Positions 19,236 to 29,855 of a DNA stretch of 33,618 nt are shown here, in pieces. This DNA is from an uncultured Actinomycetes bacterium. Lineage in GTDB: Bacteria > Actinomycetota > Actinomycetes > S36-B12. Made by a program: the position numbers and the translations under genes. A model generated the notes under the pieces. The model was not told the origin of the DNA, did no database searches, and worked only from the letters and a program-made list of their open reading frames with translations. How positions within the stretch are numbered: the stretch's first letter is position 1; each line of letters begins with the position of its first letter. The stretch covers positions 1-33,618 of the forward strand of contig CAJXNV010000004.1 of NCBI GenBank assembly GCA_913057155.1, read 5' to 3'.

Positions 19236-19406
19236 CGATCCTCCTCGACGTGGGCGCCCTGCTGACGAAGTCGCGCCGTTGGAGCCTTCGAGCCAGCAGC
19301 CCGGGCCTCGACGCCCGCACAGCCTAGTCGCGATCCAGCGTGCCCTTACACTCAAGCGGCGACCGGGCCCGGTCGAGCCGCAAGGGACGCAAGGGAAGGG
19401 ACCGAC

Positions 19407-20246
19407 GTGACCTCGTCCAATCGCCGCGAACGCGAACTCGCGCGTGCGAAGTTCGAACGGCAGCAGCAGCGCCGAGTAGACCGCGAGGAGCAGGCCCGAT
19501 CCCGGCAGCGGATCATCGCGATCGTGGTCATCGCGGCGCTGGTCGTGGCCGGTGGTGGCTGGGCCGTGTTGACCCTGCTCGGTGATTCATCGGAGAGCAC
19601 CACCGCCGCCGAGAGCAGTAACGAACTCGACGAGGCGGTGAGCGAACTAGCCGAGGAGCTCTCGGCCCAGGGGCCGATCGTGGATGGCTGCACCGACCCC
19701 GTCCCCGTACGCGCGGACGACATCAGCTTCGATTCCGCCCCGGCACCGGGAACCGAACAAGACGGCACCTTGACGTTGGCGACGAACTGCGGGGACATCG
19801 TGATCGACATGTTCGGCGATCTCGCACCGGAGACCGTGGCCTCGGCGGCGTTCTTGGCCGACACCGGCTTCTACGACGCCACCGCGTGCCATCGGCTCAC
19901 CACCGCCGGCATCTTCGTCGTGCAGTGCGGTGATCCGGCCGGCGACGGCACCGGAGGACCCGGCTACGTACTTCCCGACGAGAACCTGCCCGCGGAGGGC
20001 GAGGCGAACTACCCGGCGGGCACCGTCGCGATGGCGAACGCCGGGCCGGGCACGGCCGGCTCCCAGTTCTTCTTGGTCTACGAGGACACCACGCTGCCCT
20101 CGGGCTACACCATCTGGGGCCAGGTGAGCGAAGGGCTGGACATCCTGCGCTCGGTGGCCGATGCGGGGGTGGCCGACGGCTCCGGTGACGGACTGCCGGC
20201 CCAGCCACTTGTTATCGAATCGGCAACGGTTAGTGGCGCCAACTAG
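19407..20246 (+). CDS. Membrane-anchored cyclophilin-type peptidyl-prolyl cis-trans isomerase
   Basis: N-terminal TM helix then CGDIVIDMFGDLAPETVASAAFLADTGFYDATACHRL..VVQCGDPAGDGTGGPGYVLPDE..GTVAMANAGPGTAGSQFFLVYED; GTG start. Confidence 0.94.
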   Translation: MTSSNRRERELARAKFERQQQRRVDREEQARSRQRIIAIVVIAALVVAGGGWAVLTLLGDSSESTTAAESSNELDEAVSELAEELSAQGPIVDGCTDPVPVRADDISFDSAPAPGTEQDGTLTLATNCGDIVIDMFGDLAPETVASAAFLADTGFYDATACHRLTTAGIFVVQCGDPAGDGTGGPGYVLPDENLPAEGEANYPAGTVAMANAGPGTAGSQFFLVYEDTTLPSGYTIWGQVSEGLDILRSVADAGVADGSGDGLPAQPLVIESATVSGAN

Positions 20247-20318
20247 CACTTGCCCGGCTCGATGACAGACTAAAAGGAAGACTCCGCCCGAAAATCCACG
20301 CCGTGAGGGGGTGAACGC

Positions 20319-21731
20319 ATGACGCAAGACGAGGCACAGCCAGCACAGCCAGCACAGCAAGCACCGCAAGCACCGAATGCCGGTCCCACTGCGGTCCCGA
20401 CCCCGGCTGCGCTGCGTACCCCCGCGCGCGCCACCCCGACGGCGGTCGCCCCCGCCCCGGCTGCGGGCGCTTCCCCGACCGATGCGTCGAGCGAAGCGGC
20501 CCTGCGTTCTGCCATGGAATTCGGACGCGTCGAGGACGACGGCACCGTCTACTTGAAGGCCCCCGAAGGCGAGGTCCGCGTCGGCCAGTACGCCGCGGGT
20601 CCCCCGAGCGAGGGACTGGCCTTCTTCGCCCGCAAGTACGCCGACCTCGTCGTCGAGATCGACCTGGTCACGGCTCGTCTCGGTGATGGCCGCGCCAAGC
20701 CCGACCAAGCCACTGCCGTCATCGAGCGCGTCCGAACCGGCCTGGCCGAGCGGTCGTTCGTCGGAGATGTCACTGCCTTGGAGCGCAAGATCGCCGATGC
20801 CGAGTCGGCCAAGGAGGCGGCCGCCGTCCGACAGGCCGAGCATCGCGAGCGGATGCGCGAGCAGACGAAGGCGGCGCGCGAGGCACTGGTCACCGAAGCG
20901 GAGGGCTTGGCCGAATCGACCAGTTGGAAGGCCACGGCGGAGCGTTACTCGGCGATCGTCGAGGAGTGGAAGGCCCTGCCCCGCTCGGATCGCGCACTCG
21001 AGCAGGAGATGTGGAAGCGGCTGAGTTCCGCGCGCAGTTCCTTCGACAAGCGCCGCCGGGCGCACTTCGCGCAGTTGGATAGCGAGCGCAAGGAGGCCGT
21101 GGCCCGCAAGCGCGAACTCATCGAGCAAGCCACCAAGCTCGCCGAATCGACCGACTGGGCCGCCACCTCCAAGGCGCTGAAGAAGTTGATGGAGGACTGG
21201 AAACGGGCACCGCGGGCATCGCGGTCCGATGAGGACAAGCTCTGGAAGCGCTTCAAGGCCGCCCAGGATTCCTTCTACTCGGCGATGAAGGCGGCGGACT
21301 CCGCACGCGATGCCGAACTCGCGCCGAATATCGCCGTCAAGGAGGAACTGCTCACCCAAGCCGAGGCGCTGCTGCCCGTGCAACCGGGTAAGGACCTCGC
21401 CGAGACCAAGCGGTCGCTACGCAGCATCCAGGACAAGTGGGATAAGGCCGGCGACGTCCCCCGCGCCGAACGCAGCCGCCTCGAAGGGCGCCTGCGCAAG
21501 GTCGAGGACGCAGTACGCAAGGCCGAATCGCAGGCGTGGCAACGCCACGACCCGGAGAAGCAGGCGCGAGCGGAGTCGACCGCGAACGCCTTCACCGACG
21601 CCCTTGCCCGCCAGGAAGCCGAACTCGCCGAAGCCCAAGCCAAGGGCGATGCGGCGGCTATCCGCCGGCTGGAGCAGACGGTGGAGAGCACCCGCGCGCT
21701 GCTCGAAGCTGCGCAACGGATCGCGCAGTAG
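20319..21731 (+). CDS. DUF349 domain-containing protein
   Basis: Repeated helical W-containing modules (SWKATAERYSAIVEEWKALPRSDRALEQEMWKRLSSARSSF; DWAATSKALKKLMEDWKRAPRASRSDEDKLWKRFKAAQDSF); Pro/Ala/Gln-rich N-terminus. Confidence 0.9.
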   Translation: MTQDEAQPAQPAQQAPQAPNAGPTAVPTPAALRTPARATPTAVAPAPAAGASPTDASSEAALRSAMEFGRVEDDGTVYLKAPEGEVRVGQYAAGPPSEGLAFFARKYADLVVEIDLVTARLGDGRAKPDQATAVIERVRTGLAERSFVGDVTALERKIADAESAKEAAAVRQAEHRERMREQTKAAREALVTEAEGLAESTSWKATAERYSAIVEEWKALPRSDRALEQEMWKRLSSARSSFDKRRRAHFAQLDSERKEAVARKRELIEQATKLAESTDWAATSKALKKLMEDWKRAPRASRSDEDKLWKRFKAAQDSFYSAMKAADSARDAELAPNIAVKEELLTQAEALLPVQPGKDLAETKRSLRSIQDKWDKAGDVPRAERSRLEGRLRKVEDAVRKAESQAWQRHDPEKQARAESTANAFTDALARQEAELAEAQAKGDAAAIRRLEQTVESTRALLEAAQRIAQ

Positions 21732-21742
21732 CACCCTCGGTA

Positions 21743-21766
21743 CGCGGTTAGCCTCGATTAGCCGCG
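21743..21766. terminator. Candidate bidirectional hairpin between convergent DUF349 gene and relA
   Basis: CGCGGTTAG-cctcga-TTAGCCGCG: about 8-9 bp stem with G-U pairs, between stop codons at 21731 and 21778. Confidence 0.5.
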
Positions 21767-21777
21767 GTTAGCCGCAC

Positions 21778-24054
21778 TCACACGCGGTAGGCGTCGTAGA
21801 CGCCCTCGACCGTGCGCACCGCCTTCAACGCCGATCCCAGATGCTTCGGGTCGGCCATCTCGAAGGTGAACCGAGACGTCGCGATGCGGTCGCGGGTCGT
21901 GGCCACCGATGCACTCAAGATGTTCACGTGGGTATCCGATAGCGCCTTGGTCACATCCGCGAGCAGACGCGAGCGATCGAGTGCCTCCACCTGGATATTG
22001 ACCAAGAACACACTGGAAGCGGTGGGAGCCCATTCCACATCGACTTCGCGTTCGGGGTGCTGACGCAAGTTCGGCACGTTCACGCAATCGTCCCGATGCA
22101 CCGAGACCCCCGAGCCTCGGGTCACGAATCCCATGATGGGGTCACCGGGCACCGGGGTGCAGCAGCGCGCGAGCTTGACCCAAAGATCATCGACACCCTT
22201 GACGATCACGCCCACATCGCGCGATTCCGATGTCCGCCGACCGGGCTTGGGGGTGATCGCCTCGGCGGCATCGTCGGCGGCTCCATCGACGCCACCAGCG
22301 GCTTCCACGAGCCGGTGCACGATGGTTTCCGCGGAGATCCGGCCCTCCCCGACCGATGCGTACAGCGCGGTCACGTCCGCTTGGTTGAGGTCCACGGCGA
22401 TGCTGGCGAGGGCCTGGTTGGTCATGAGCCGCTGCAACGGCAGGCCTCGCTTGCGCATCGCACGAGCGATGTGGTCCTTGCCGCTTTCGATCGATTCCTC
22501 GCGGCGCTCCTTGGAGAACCAGGCCTTGATCTTGGTCTTCGCGCGCGGCGAAGCGACGAAGCCGAGCCAGTCGCGGCTCGGGCCGGCGCCTTCGGCCTTG
22601 GAGGTGAAGATCTCGACCACATCGCCGCTTGCCAGGGTGGACTCCAAGGGGATCAACTTGCCGTTGACCCGCGCCCCCACGCAGCGATGGCCCACTTCGG
22701 TGTGCACCGCGTACGCGAAATCGACCGCCGTGGCACCGCTGGGTAGCGCCATGACATCGCCCTTGGGGGTGAACACGTAGACCTCGGCGGATCCGAGGTC
22801 GTAGCGCAGCGAATCCAGGAACTCACCGGGATCGGATGTCTCCCGTTGCCAATCGAGCAGTTGACGCAGCCAGGCGAAATCGTCCGGACCGGATTTCCCG
22901 CCGACGTCGGACTGCTTGTAGCGCCAGTGCGCCGCGACCCCGAGCTCGGCCGATTGGTGCATCTCGTTGGTTCGGATCTGCACCTCGACCACCTTGCCGT
23001 CCGGTCCGATGACGGTGGTGTGCAGCGATTGGTACATGTTGAACTTCGGCATGGCGATGAAGTCCTTGAACCGCCCCGGAACCGGACTCCACTGGGCGTG
23101 GATCGTGCCGAGCACCGCGTAGCATTCGCGCACGCTGTCCACCAGGATCCGCACGCCGACGAGGTCGTAGATGTCGTTGAAGTCCCGGCCGCGGACGATC
23201 ATCTTCTGGTACACGGAGTAGTAGTGCTTGGGGCGCCCGGTCACGCTCGCCTTGATCTTGCTCGCCTTGAGCTGCGATTCGATATCGGCGATGACTTCGT
23301 CGAGGTACCTATCGCGCGAAGGAGCTCGTTCACCGACGAGTCGGACGATCTCCTCGTACATCTTCGGGTACATCGTGGCGAAGGAGAGGTCCTCGAGTTC
23401 CCACTTGATGGCGTTCATCCCCAACCGGTGGGCGAGCGGCGCGTAGATCTCGAGTGTCTCCTTGGCCTTCTTCTGCTGCTTCTCCTCGGGAAGCCACTGC
23501 AGCGTGCGCATGTTGTGCAACCGGTCGGCCAACTTGATGACCAGCACCCGGATATCGCGCGCCATCGCCACGACCATCTTGCGCACGGTCTCCGCGGCCG
23601 AGGCTTCGCCGTAGGTGACCTTGTCCAACTTCGTGACGCCATCCACGAGCAAGGCGACCTCGTCCCCGAAGTCCTCGCGCAAGGCATCGAGGGAGTAGCC
23701 GCAGTCCTCGACGGTGTCGTGCAACAGCGCCGCGGCAAGGCTCGGTGCCGGCATCCCGAGGTCGGCCAGGATCTCGGTGACCGCCAGCGGGTGCGTGATG
23801 TAGGGCTCGCCGGATCGGCGCTGCTGATCGCGGTGCAGGTACTCGGCCATCTCGTAGGCCCGCTCGACCAACCGCGCATCCGCCTTCGGGTGGTAGCGAC
23901 GCAGGGTGCGCAGCACCGGTTGCAGTTCGGGGTGTGCGTTGCGCGGGCCGGCGAGCCGGGCGAACCGGCCGCGAAAGCCGCTGGATTCCACCGAGGCGGG
24001 AGGCCTGACCGGGGCGTCATCGGTGGCCACGGGAACGTTCTTCGCCATGACCAC
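21778..24054 (-). CDS. relA: Bifunctional (p)ppGpp synthetase/hydrolase Rel
   Basis: HD motif [12 protein letters not shown]; synthetase [28 protein letters not shown] domain [22 protein letters not shown]-terminal ACT. ATG may be at 24054 or 24048. Confidence 0.97.
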   Translation of the reverse strand: MVMAKNVPVATDDAPVRPPASVESSGFRGRFARLAGPRNAHPELQPVLRTLRRYHPKADARLVERAYEMAEYLHRDQQRRSGEPYITHPLAVTEILADLGMPAPSLAAALLHDTVEDCGYSLDALREDFGDEVALLVDGVTKLDKVTYGEASAAETVRKMVVAMARDIRVLVIKLADRLHNMRTLQWLPEEKQQKKAKETLEIYAPLAHRLGMNAIKWELEDLSFATMYPKMYEEIVRLVGERAPSRDRYLDEVIADIESQLKASKIKASVTGRPKHYYSVYQKMIVRGRDFNDIYDLVGVRILVDSVRECYAVLGTIHAQWSPVPGRFKDFIAMPKFNMYQSLHTTVIGPDGKVVEVQIRTNEMHQSAELGVAAHWRYKQSDVGGKSGPDDFAWLRQLLDWQRETSDPGEFLDSLRYDLGSAEVYVFTPKGDVMALPSGATAVDFAYAVHTEVGHRCVGARVNGKLIPLESTLASGDVVEIFTSKAEGAGPSRDWLGFVASPRAKTKIKAWFSKERREESIESGKDHIARAMRKRGLPLQRLMTNQALASIAVDLNQADVTALYASVGEGRISAETIVHRLVEAAGGVDGAADDAAEAITPKPGRRTSESRDVGVIVKGVDDLWVKLARCCTPVPGDPIMGFVTRGSGVSVHRDDCVNVPNLRQHPEREVDVEWAPTASSVFLVNIQVEALDRSRLLADVTKALSDTHVNILSASVATTRDRIATSRFTFEMADPKHLGSALKAVRTVEGVYDAYRV

Positions 24055-24096
24055 CTCCCCTTTCGACCCTCGTAATTCTACGGGCCCGGCGGCAAG

Positions 24097-25278
24097 TCAG
24101 CGCCTCTTGCGTCTGCTTTGCCGTTTGGGCTGATTGCGCTCCCCGGTCTGCACCCGCGCGTATTCGCGCAACTGCTCCGGCGATGCCGGACCGGTCGGTG
24201 TCACGTCCACCGCGGCCCGCGAGCCCCGCGAGTCGCCGCTGCCACCCTCACCACTGCCATCGGCGGCGTCGCCTGAATCGTCATCGGAGCCGCCATCGGT
24301 CTTGGCCTGCTTGAGGGCTTGCTTGCGCCGCGCCATCACGCGGGATGCCAGCGCCTTCACCTCGGGCTGTTGCCGCTTCAACTGCGCCAGTACGGGCGTG
24401 GCGATGAACAACGAGGAATACGTCCCGGCGGCCATACCCACCGCTAGGGCGACGGCGAGGTCGAGCAGTGTTCCGGCGCCGAGCAGTCCAGCACCGACGA
24501 CGATGATCGCCAGCACCGGAAGCAGCGAGGTGAACGATGTGTTGATGGAGCGCACCACGGTCTGGTTGACGGCCAAGTTGGCGGCTTCGTCGTAGGTCAT
24601 GACGGACTGCCCGAAGATGCCGCGGGTGTTCTCCTTGACCTTGTCGTAGACCACCACGGTGTCGTAGAGCGAATAGGCAAGGATCGTCAGCACACCGATC
24701 GCGGTCGCGGGCGTGACCTCCAACCCGACCGCCGCGTAGATGCCGATGGTGATGACCAGATCGTGGACCAGCGCCACGAGAGCGCCGACCGCCATCCGCC
24801 ACTCGAAGTAGATCGCCAAGAACACCGAGACCAGCGCCAGGAAGATGATCAGACCCTGCAGTGCCTTGGTGGAGATCTCCGCACCCCACGTGGGTCCCAC
24901 GACCTGGACGGTGATGTCCGATCCCGGCACCCCGCACGCCTCACCGAGGACATCCGCCAATTGCACGGACTCGGCGCTCGTCAAGGGGATCGTCTGCACG
25001 CGCATCGTGCCCGAGCCCGCGACGGTGACGATGGTCTGCCCACCGGTCTCGGTCTCGGCGACGGTGCGCGCGTCGGCGACCGAACAAGTGGCGTTGGGGA
25101 TGGAGAAGTCGGCTCCACCACGGAACTCGATGCCGAGGTTCAGGCCACGGAAGGCAAGCGAGCCGATCGCGACGATCAAGATCACCGCGGAGATGACGTA
25201 CCAGCGCTTCCACCGACCGACGAAGTCGTAGGAGACCTCACCGCGGTAGAGCCGCTGTCCGAATCCCTTGATGTTCAT
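24097..25278 (-). CDS. secF: Protein translocase subunit SecF
   Basis: GIEFRGGADFSI..IFLALVSVFLAIYFEWRMAVGALVALVHDLVITIGIYA..VLTILAYSLYDTVVVYDKVKEN. Confidence 0.97.
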   Translation of the reverse strand: MNIKGFGQRLYRGEVSYDFVGRWKRWYVISAVILIVAIGSLAFRGLNLGIEFRGGADFSIPNATCSVADARTVAETETGGQTIVTVAGSGTMRVQTIPLTSAESVQLADVLGEACGVPGSDITVQVVGPTWGAEISTKALQGLIIFLALVSVFLAIYFEWRMAVGALVALVHDLVITIGIYAAVGLEVTPATAIGVLTILAYSLYDTVVVYDKVKENTRGIFGQSVMTYDEAANLAVNQTVVRSINTSFTSLLPVLAIIVVGAGLLGAGTLLDLAVALAVGMAAGTYSSLFIATPVLAQLKRQQPEVKALASRVMARRKQALKQAKTDGGSDDDSGDAADGSGEGGSGDSRGSRAAVDVTPTGPASPEQLREYARVQTGERNQPKRQSRRKRR

Positions 25279-27104
25279 GAACGCACCTCCTCGGTGCTGT
25301 CGGAAGCGGCGTCCGCATCGGAATCCGCGCCGGCCTCTTGCCCGGCACCACCTTCATCGGTGCCACCGAACTGGGCCTTCTTGTCGCGGTAGTCATCTCG
25401 GCGCTTGCGCCGCGACCGACCGCTGAGGTTCTCGATCGCACTGTGCGCACCCAACCGCTCGGGATCAAGGCCGCTCCACTTGGAGCCACCTTGCATGAAG
25501 CGCATGCGGCCAAGCAGTACGACGACGGGATGGGTGAACCAGAACGCGATGATCAGGTCGATCACCGTGGTCAGCCCGAGGATGAATGCGAAGCCCCGCA
25601 CGCTTCCGATCGACAGGAAGTACAGCACCACGGCGGCGAGCAACGTCACGAAGTCCGCCGCGAGCAATGTTCGACGCGCGCGCACCCATCCGCTGTCGCA
25701 GGCTTGGCGAAGCGATCGGCCATCGCGCAATTCGTCGCGTATTCGCTCGAAGTAGACGATGAAGGAGTCCGCGGTGATGCCGACCGCCACGATCGCGCCG
25801 GCTACTCCCGCGAGGGTGAGGGTCAAGCCGATGGTCTTGGAGAAGATCACCACGAACAGGTACAGCAGGCCGCCGGCTACTCCCAGGGACAGCACGGCCA
25901 CGAGACCGAGGAGCCGGTAGTACAGCAGCAAGTACAAGCTCACCACGCTCAGACCGATGAGTCCGGCGATGATGCCGGCGCGCAATTGATCGCCGCCCAC
26001 GGTGGCCGAAACCGAGGTCACGTCCACGACCTCGAGGGTGACCGGCAGCGCGCCGTACTTCAGCACGTTCGCCAGGTCACGGGCCTCCTGGGCGTTGAAG
26101 TCGCCCTCGATCTGGGCCTGTCCGCCGATGATCGGTTCGTTGAACCGGGGGGCCGAGACCACGACTCCGTCCAGGACGATCGCGAAGGCGTTGCAGGGAG
26201 TCGCGCCGGTGCCGCACTCGGGCAGGGCGCTGAGTTCGGTGGAGGCGTCCGCCAGGGCGCTGGCGCCCTCGGAGTCGAACTCCAAGGTCACGACCCAGCC
26301 GATGCCCTGCTGGGTGAGTTGGGCGTTGGCGTCGGTGACGTTCACGCCCTGAATGAACGCCGGCTCCATCACGTACTTCGAAACGCCCTCTTGGTCGCAG
26401 GCTCCCAGCCACTGCTCGGGGTTGTCGGGAGTGCCGCCGGCGAGGTTCACCGGATCCTGGCAGTCCAGCGCATCGACCTCGGTCTGGAATTGCGGCGTGT
26501 AATCCGCGGCCTGCACGATCTCCGCGCTGCGCGCCCCACCTTGGTCGGCGGAGGATTCCGAATCCGGTTCCTCGGCGGTCGCCTCCGGGCTGGGCGATGG
26601 ATCGACGCCTTCCTCGGCACCGTCCTCGGTGGCCGACTCGTCTGTCGCCGAATCGGTCTCGGGGTCGGCCGCCGGGTCGGCCGCCGGGTCGGTCTCCGGA
26701 TCGACCGCAAGCGGGCTGAGGATGTTCCACACCGGACGGAAGTTCAACAACGCGGTTCGCTGCACGAGGTCGACCACTCGGTCCTGTCCGACTCCCGGGA
26801 CCGAAACCACGATCGCCGCACCGGCACCGGAACCCTGGGTGGTGACTTCGGCTTCGGCGACCCCGAGGCCGTCGACCCGGGCGCGGATGATCTCCACGGA
26901 CTGCGCGAGTTGCTCCTCGGTGATCTCCGCGCCCTCGACGACGGGCTGCGGGATCATGATCACCTGGGTGCCACCTTGCAGGTCCAGCCCCAGGCGCACC
27001 GAGGAGTCGGTTCCCGGCCAGAAGGCCCAGGCGATGCCACCGATCAACAGCACCACCAGGGCGATCAGCAATCGCCCTGGCTTGGAGGTCGGGGGTGGGG
27101 CCAC
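25275..27104 (-). CDS. secD: Protein translocase subunit SecD
   Basis: VRLGLDLQGGTQVIM..VEIIRARVDGLGVAEAEV..SVPGV..AGAIVAVGITADSFIVYFERIRDELRDGRSLRQAC. Confidence 0.97.
   Translation of the reverse strand: MAPPPTSKPGRLLIALVVLLIGGIAWAFWPGTDSSVRLGLDLQGGTQVIMIPQPVVEGAEITEEQLAQSVEIIRARVDGLGVAEAEVTTQGSGAGAAIVVSVPGVGQDRVVDLVQRTALLNFRPVWNILSPLAVDPETDPAADPAADPETDSATDESATEDGAEEGVDPSPSPEATAEEPDSESSADQGGARSAEIVQAADYTPQFQTEVDALDCQDPVNLAGGTPDNPEQWLGACDQEGVSKYVMEPAFIQGVNVTDANAQLTQQGIGWVVTLEFDSEGASALADASTELSALPECGTGATPCNAFAIVLDGVVVSAPRFNEPIIGGQAQIEGDFNAQEARDLANVLKYGALPVTLEVVDVTSVSATVGGDQLRAGIIAGLIGLSVVSLYLLLYYRLLGLVAVLSLGVAGGLLYLFVVIFSKTIGLTLTLAGVAGAIVAVGITADSFIVYFERIRDELRDGRSLRQACDSGWVRARRTLLAADFVTLLAAVVLYFLSIGSVRGFAFILGLTTVIDLIIAFWFTHPVVVLLGRMRFMQGGSKWSGLDPERLGAHSAIENLSGRSRRKRRDDYRDKKAQFGGTDEGGAGQEAGADSDADAASDSTEEVRS
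26653..26697 (-). repeat. 12-bp tandem repeat in secD encoding TDPAADPAADPETD
   Basis: gggtcggccgcc at 26662-26673 and 26674-26685, then gggtcggtctcc at 26686-26697. Confidence 0.9.
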
Positions 27105-27156
27105 GGGACTCCTCGGGAACTAAGTGGGCAGGCGCGGGTCGTGCGAAGAGCAGATG

Positions 27157-27459
27157 CTACGGCGTGGGCGGTTCCGGCTCTTGCTCCTGCCCCATTCCCG
27201 GCGCGGGCTCGATGACCTTGGCCACGGCGGCCGGCACCATGCGCACGAATACTCCCGGGGAGATCTCCAGGCTGATCTCATCCTCGGCGACGACCGCGAT
27301 CGTGCCCATCATCCCGGCGGTGGTCATCACCTGCGCACCCGGCGCCAGGGAAGCGACCATCTCGGCCTGTTGGCGCTGTCGCACCTTCTGCGGACGGATC
27401 AACAAGAAGTAGAAGGCGACCACCAGCAAAATGATCGGGGCGAGAGCCACGATATCCAC
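27157..27459 (-). CDS. yajC: Preprotein translocase subunit YajC
   Basis: DIVALAPIILLVVAFYFLLIRPQKVRQRQQAEMVASLAPGAQVMTTAGMMGTI; GTG start at 27459 with GGGAGT upstream preferred over the longer ORF. Confidence 0.93.
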   Translation of the reverse strand: MDIVALAPIILLVVAFYFLLIRPQKVRQRQQAEMVASLAPGAQVMTTAGMMGTIAVVAEDEISLEISPGVFVRMVPAAVAKVIEPAPGMGQEQEPEPPTP

Positions 27460-27575
27460 GACGCTACTCCCAGGGGCATCGACACCGGCATCTCCGGATC
27501 CTTCGAGGGTACCGAGCGAGCCCCGGTTTCGCGGCACCCCTACCCGCGCGGCTCCTACGAGACTCAACAGGAGTC

Positions 27576-28640
27576 TTACGGGGAGTCCTCCGAGGAGTCT
27601 TCGGGCTCCTCCTGCCAGGGAAGCACACCCTGTCCGGCTCCCGGGGTGTCCGCCGGCGCCGTGCGACCCACGTGCTGCCAGCCGGCGATGGTCGTCACCC
27701 GCCCGCGCGGGGTCCGCATCAACAGCCCGAGGCGCACCAGGAACGGCTCGGCCACCGTCTCGATGGTCTCGGGTTCCTCACCCACCGCCACGGCGAGCGT
27801 GCTCAAGCCGACCGGTCCCCCACCGAAGCGATCCACGATCGCCTCCAGCACCGCCCGGTCGATGCGATCCAGTCCCACCGCATCCACTTCGTACAGTTCC
27901 AGCGCCGCCGCGGCGGCGTCGGCGTCGACTACCCCGGAACCGTGCACCTGCGCCCAGTCCCGCACCCGGCGCAGCAGCCGGTTGGCGATTCGCGGGGTGC
28001 CGCGGCATCGCCCGGCGATCTGGGCACCGCCGGCATCGGTGATCTCCACGTCCAGCAAGCGGGCGCTGCGCCGCACGATGCGCTCGAGGTCCGCCGGCTC
28101 GTAGAAGTCCAGGTGCGCGGTGAATCCGAACCGGTCACGCAGCGGGCCGGGTAGCAATCCGGCCCGGGTGGTGGCACCGACCAGGGTGAAGGGTGCGATG
28201 TCCAAGGGGATCGCGGTCGCGCCGGGGCCCTTACCGACCACCACGTCCACGCGGAAGTCCTCCATCGCGACGTAGAGCATCTCCTGGGCGGCGCGCGCGG
28301 TCCGGTGCACCTCGTCGATGAACAGCACCTCACCGGGTTGCAGGCTGGACAGCACCGCCGCGACATCGCCCGCGTGCTGCAACGCCGGGCCCGATGTCAT
28401 GCGGATCGGTGCACCGAGCTCGCTGGCGATGATCGCCGCGAGGGTGGTCTTGCCTAGGCCCGGCGGCCCGCTGAGCAACACGTGGTCGGCGATTCCTTCG
28501 CGGCGTCGCGCGGCTTCCAGCACCAAGCCGAGTTGGGACTTAACGCGTTCTTGACCGACGAATTCCTCGAGGGTGGTGGGGCGCAGCGCACCGTCGACGA
28601 CGGAATCGTCATCGTCGGCGCCGGGATCCAGGACGCTCAC
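27576..28640 (-). CDS. ruvB: Holliday junction branch migration helicase RuvB
   Basis: [85 protein letters not shown]. Confidence 0.98.
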   Translation of the reverse strand: MSVLDPGADDDDSVVDGALRPTTLEEFVGQERVKSQLGLVLEAARRREGIADHVLLSGPPGLGKTTLAAIIASELGAPIRMTSGPALQHAGDVAAVLSSLQPGEVLFIDEVHRTARAAQEMLYVAMEDFRVDVVVGKGPGATAIPLDIAPFTLVGATTRAGLLPGPLRDRFGFTAHLDFYEPADLERIVRRSARLLDVEITDAGGAQIAGRCRGTPRIANRLLRRVRDWAQVHGSGVVDADAAAAALELYEVDAVGLDRIDRAVLEAIVDRFGGGPVGLSTLAVAVGEEPETIETVAEPFLVRLGLLMRTPRGRVTTIAGWQHVGRTAPADTPGAGQGVLPWQEEPEDSSEDSP

Positions 28641-29248
28641 GAGCGATCCAGGGAACGCAGGGCCTCTTTGAGCAACACGCCCACATCGGGATCATCGGGG
28701 TCGGTGATCTCGGCAACGCGCCCGGCGATGACCTCGATCGCGGCGTCGGCTTCCTTCGGATTCCAGCCCAGGGAGGTCAGCCCCGCAGCGACCGAGGCCC
28801 GCCATGCGTCACCGGAGCCACCGGTAGCGCGCGTGGCGGTGGACACCGGTGAACCGATGCGATCCTTCAGTTCGAGCACGATGCGCTGCGCGCCCTTCTT
28901 GCCGATGCCCGGAACGCTCGTCAACGCCGCGAGATCCTCCGCTTCGATCGCCTGCCGCAACTCCTCCGGACCCAGCACGCTCACCAAGGCCAAGGCGATG
29001 CGCGGCCCGATACCGCTGACCGTTTGCACTTGCTGGAAGACCTGGCATTGCTCGCTGTCCAGGAAGCCGAACAGCGTCCAACTGTCCTCGCGGACCACGA
29101 GTGCGGTGTGTACGTCCACCTCGCTTCCCACGCGCAGCTGCGCGCAGGCCTGCGGCGGAACCAGCACGCGCAGTGCCAGTGGACCGATGTCGATACTGAG
29201 ATAGTCCGGACCGATCGACAGGACCGATCCACGCACCCGATCGATCAT
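28637..29248 (-). CDS. ruvA: Holliday junction DNA helicase subunit RuvA
   Basis: [71 protein letters not shown]; start trimmed to ATG 29248. Confidence 0.96.
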   Translation of the reverse strand: MIDRVRGSVLSIGPDYLSIDIGPLALRVLVPPQACAQLRVGSEVDVHTALVVREDSWTLFGFLDSEQCQVFQQVQTVSGIGPRIALALVSVLGPEELRQAIEAEDLAALTSVPGIGKKGAQRIVLELKDRIGSPVSTATRATGGSGDAWRASVAAGLTSLGWNPKEADAAIEVIAGRVAEITDPDDPDVGVLLKEALRSLDRS

Positions 29249-29787
29249 CGACCCGCCGCCAACTGCTCGCGCGCAGCTTCGAGTCGATTGGCAGCGGCTC
29301 CTCGCCATACCTGGCAGATCGCGATAGCCGCGGCGTCGGCCGCGTCAGCCGGCTTGGGTGCCGACTGCAATGCCAATACACGCGTGACCATCGCGGTGAC
29401 CTGCGCCTTGTCCGCGCGACCGTTTCCGGTGACCGCCGCCTTGACCTCGGTGGGGGTGTGCAAGGCGACCTCGATCCCGCCGCGCGCCGCGATAAGCAAC
29501 GCGACCGCAGCGGCCTGCGCGGTGGCCATCGCCGTGCGCACGTTGTGTTGGCTGAATACCCGCTCGACCGCTACGACGTCCGGTGCGTACTGGGCTACGA
29601 GTTCCTCGATACCGCGCTCGAGTTCGACCAGCCGCTGATCGATCGGCAAGTCGGCATCGGTGCTCAGCACCCCGATATGGCGAAGCGCGACCTTGCGCCC
29701 GGGTGATCCATCCACCACGGCGACACCGCAGCGCGTGAGCCCGGGATCGATACCCAGGACACGACGGTCACCGACAGCGCGCACCAC
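29245..29787 (-). CDS. ruvC: Crossover junction endodeoxyribonuclease RuvC
   Basis: [48 protein letters not shown]-like [33 protein letters not shown]. Confidence 0.96.
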   Translation of the reverse strand: MVRAVGDRRVLGIDPGLTRCGVAVVDGSPGRKVALRHIGVLSTDADLPIDQRLVELERGIEELVAQYAPDVVAVERVFSQHNVRTAMATAQAAAVALLIAARGGIEVALHTPTEVKAAVTGNGRADKAQVTAMVTRVLALQSAPKPADAADAAAIAICQVWRGAAANRLEAAREQLAAGR

Positions 29788-29855
29788 ACGAAACCCTTCG
29801 AAGTAGCCAACCGCTTGCTTGCATGGTCACGCTAGCCGCAGGGTGTGCCAGTGCC

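Noticed and set aside
19647-21383. 578-aa minus-strand ORF
   Set aside because: Antisense to the cyclophilin and DUF349 genes; Gly/Arg/Leu-rich artefact of GC3 bias.
25338-27215. 625-aa plus-strand ORF
   Set aside because: Antisense to secD; His/Asp/Gly-rich with no domain signature.
29788-29855. LexA/SOS box upstream of ruvC
   Set aside because: No GAAC-N4-GTTC-type dyad found by eye; ttcgaag alone is insufficient.
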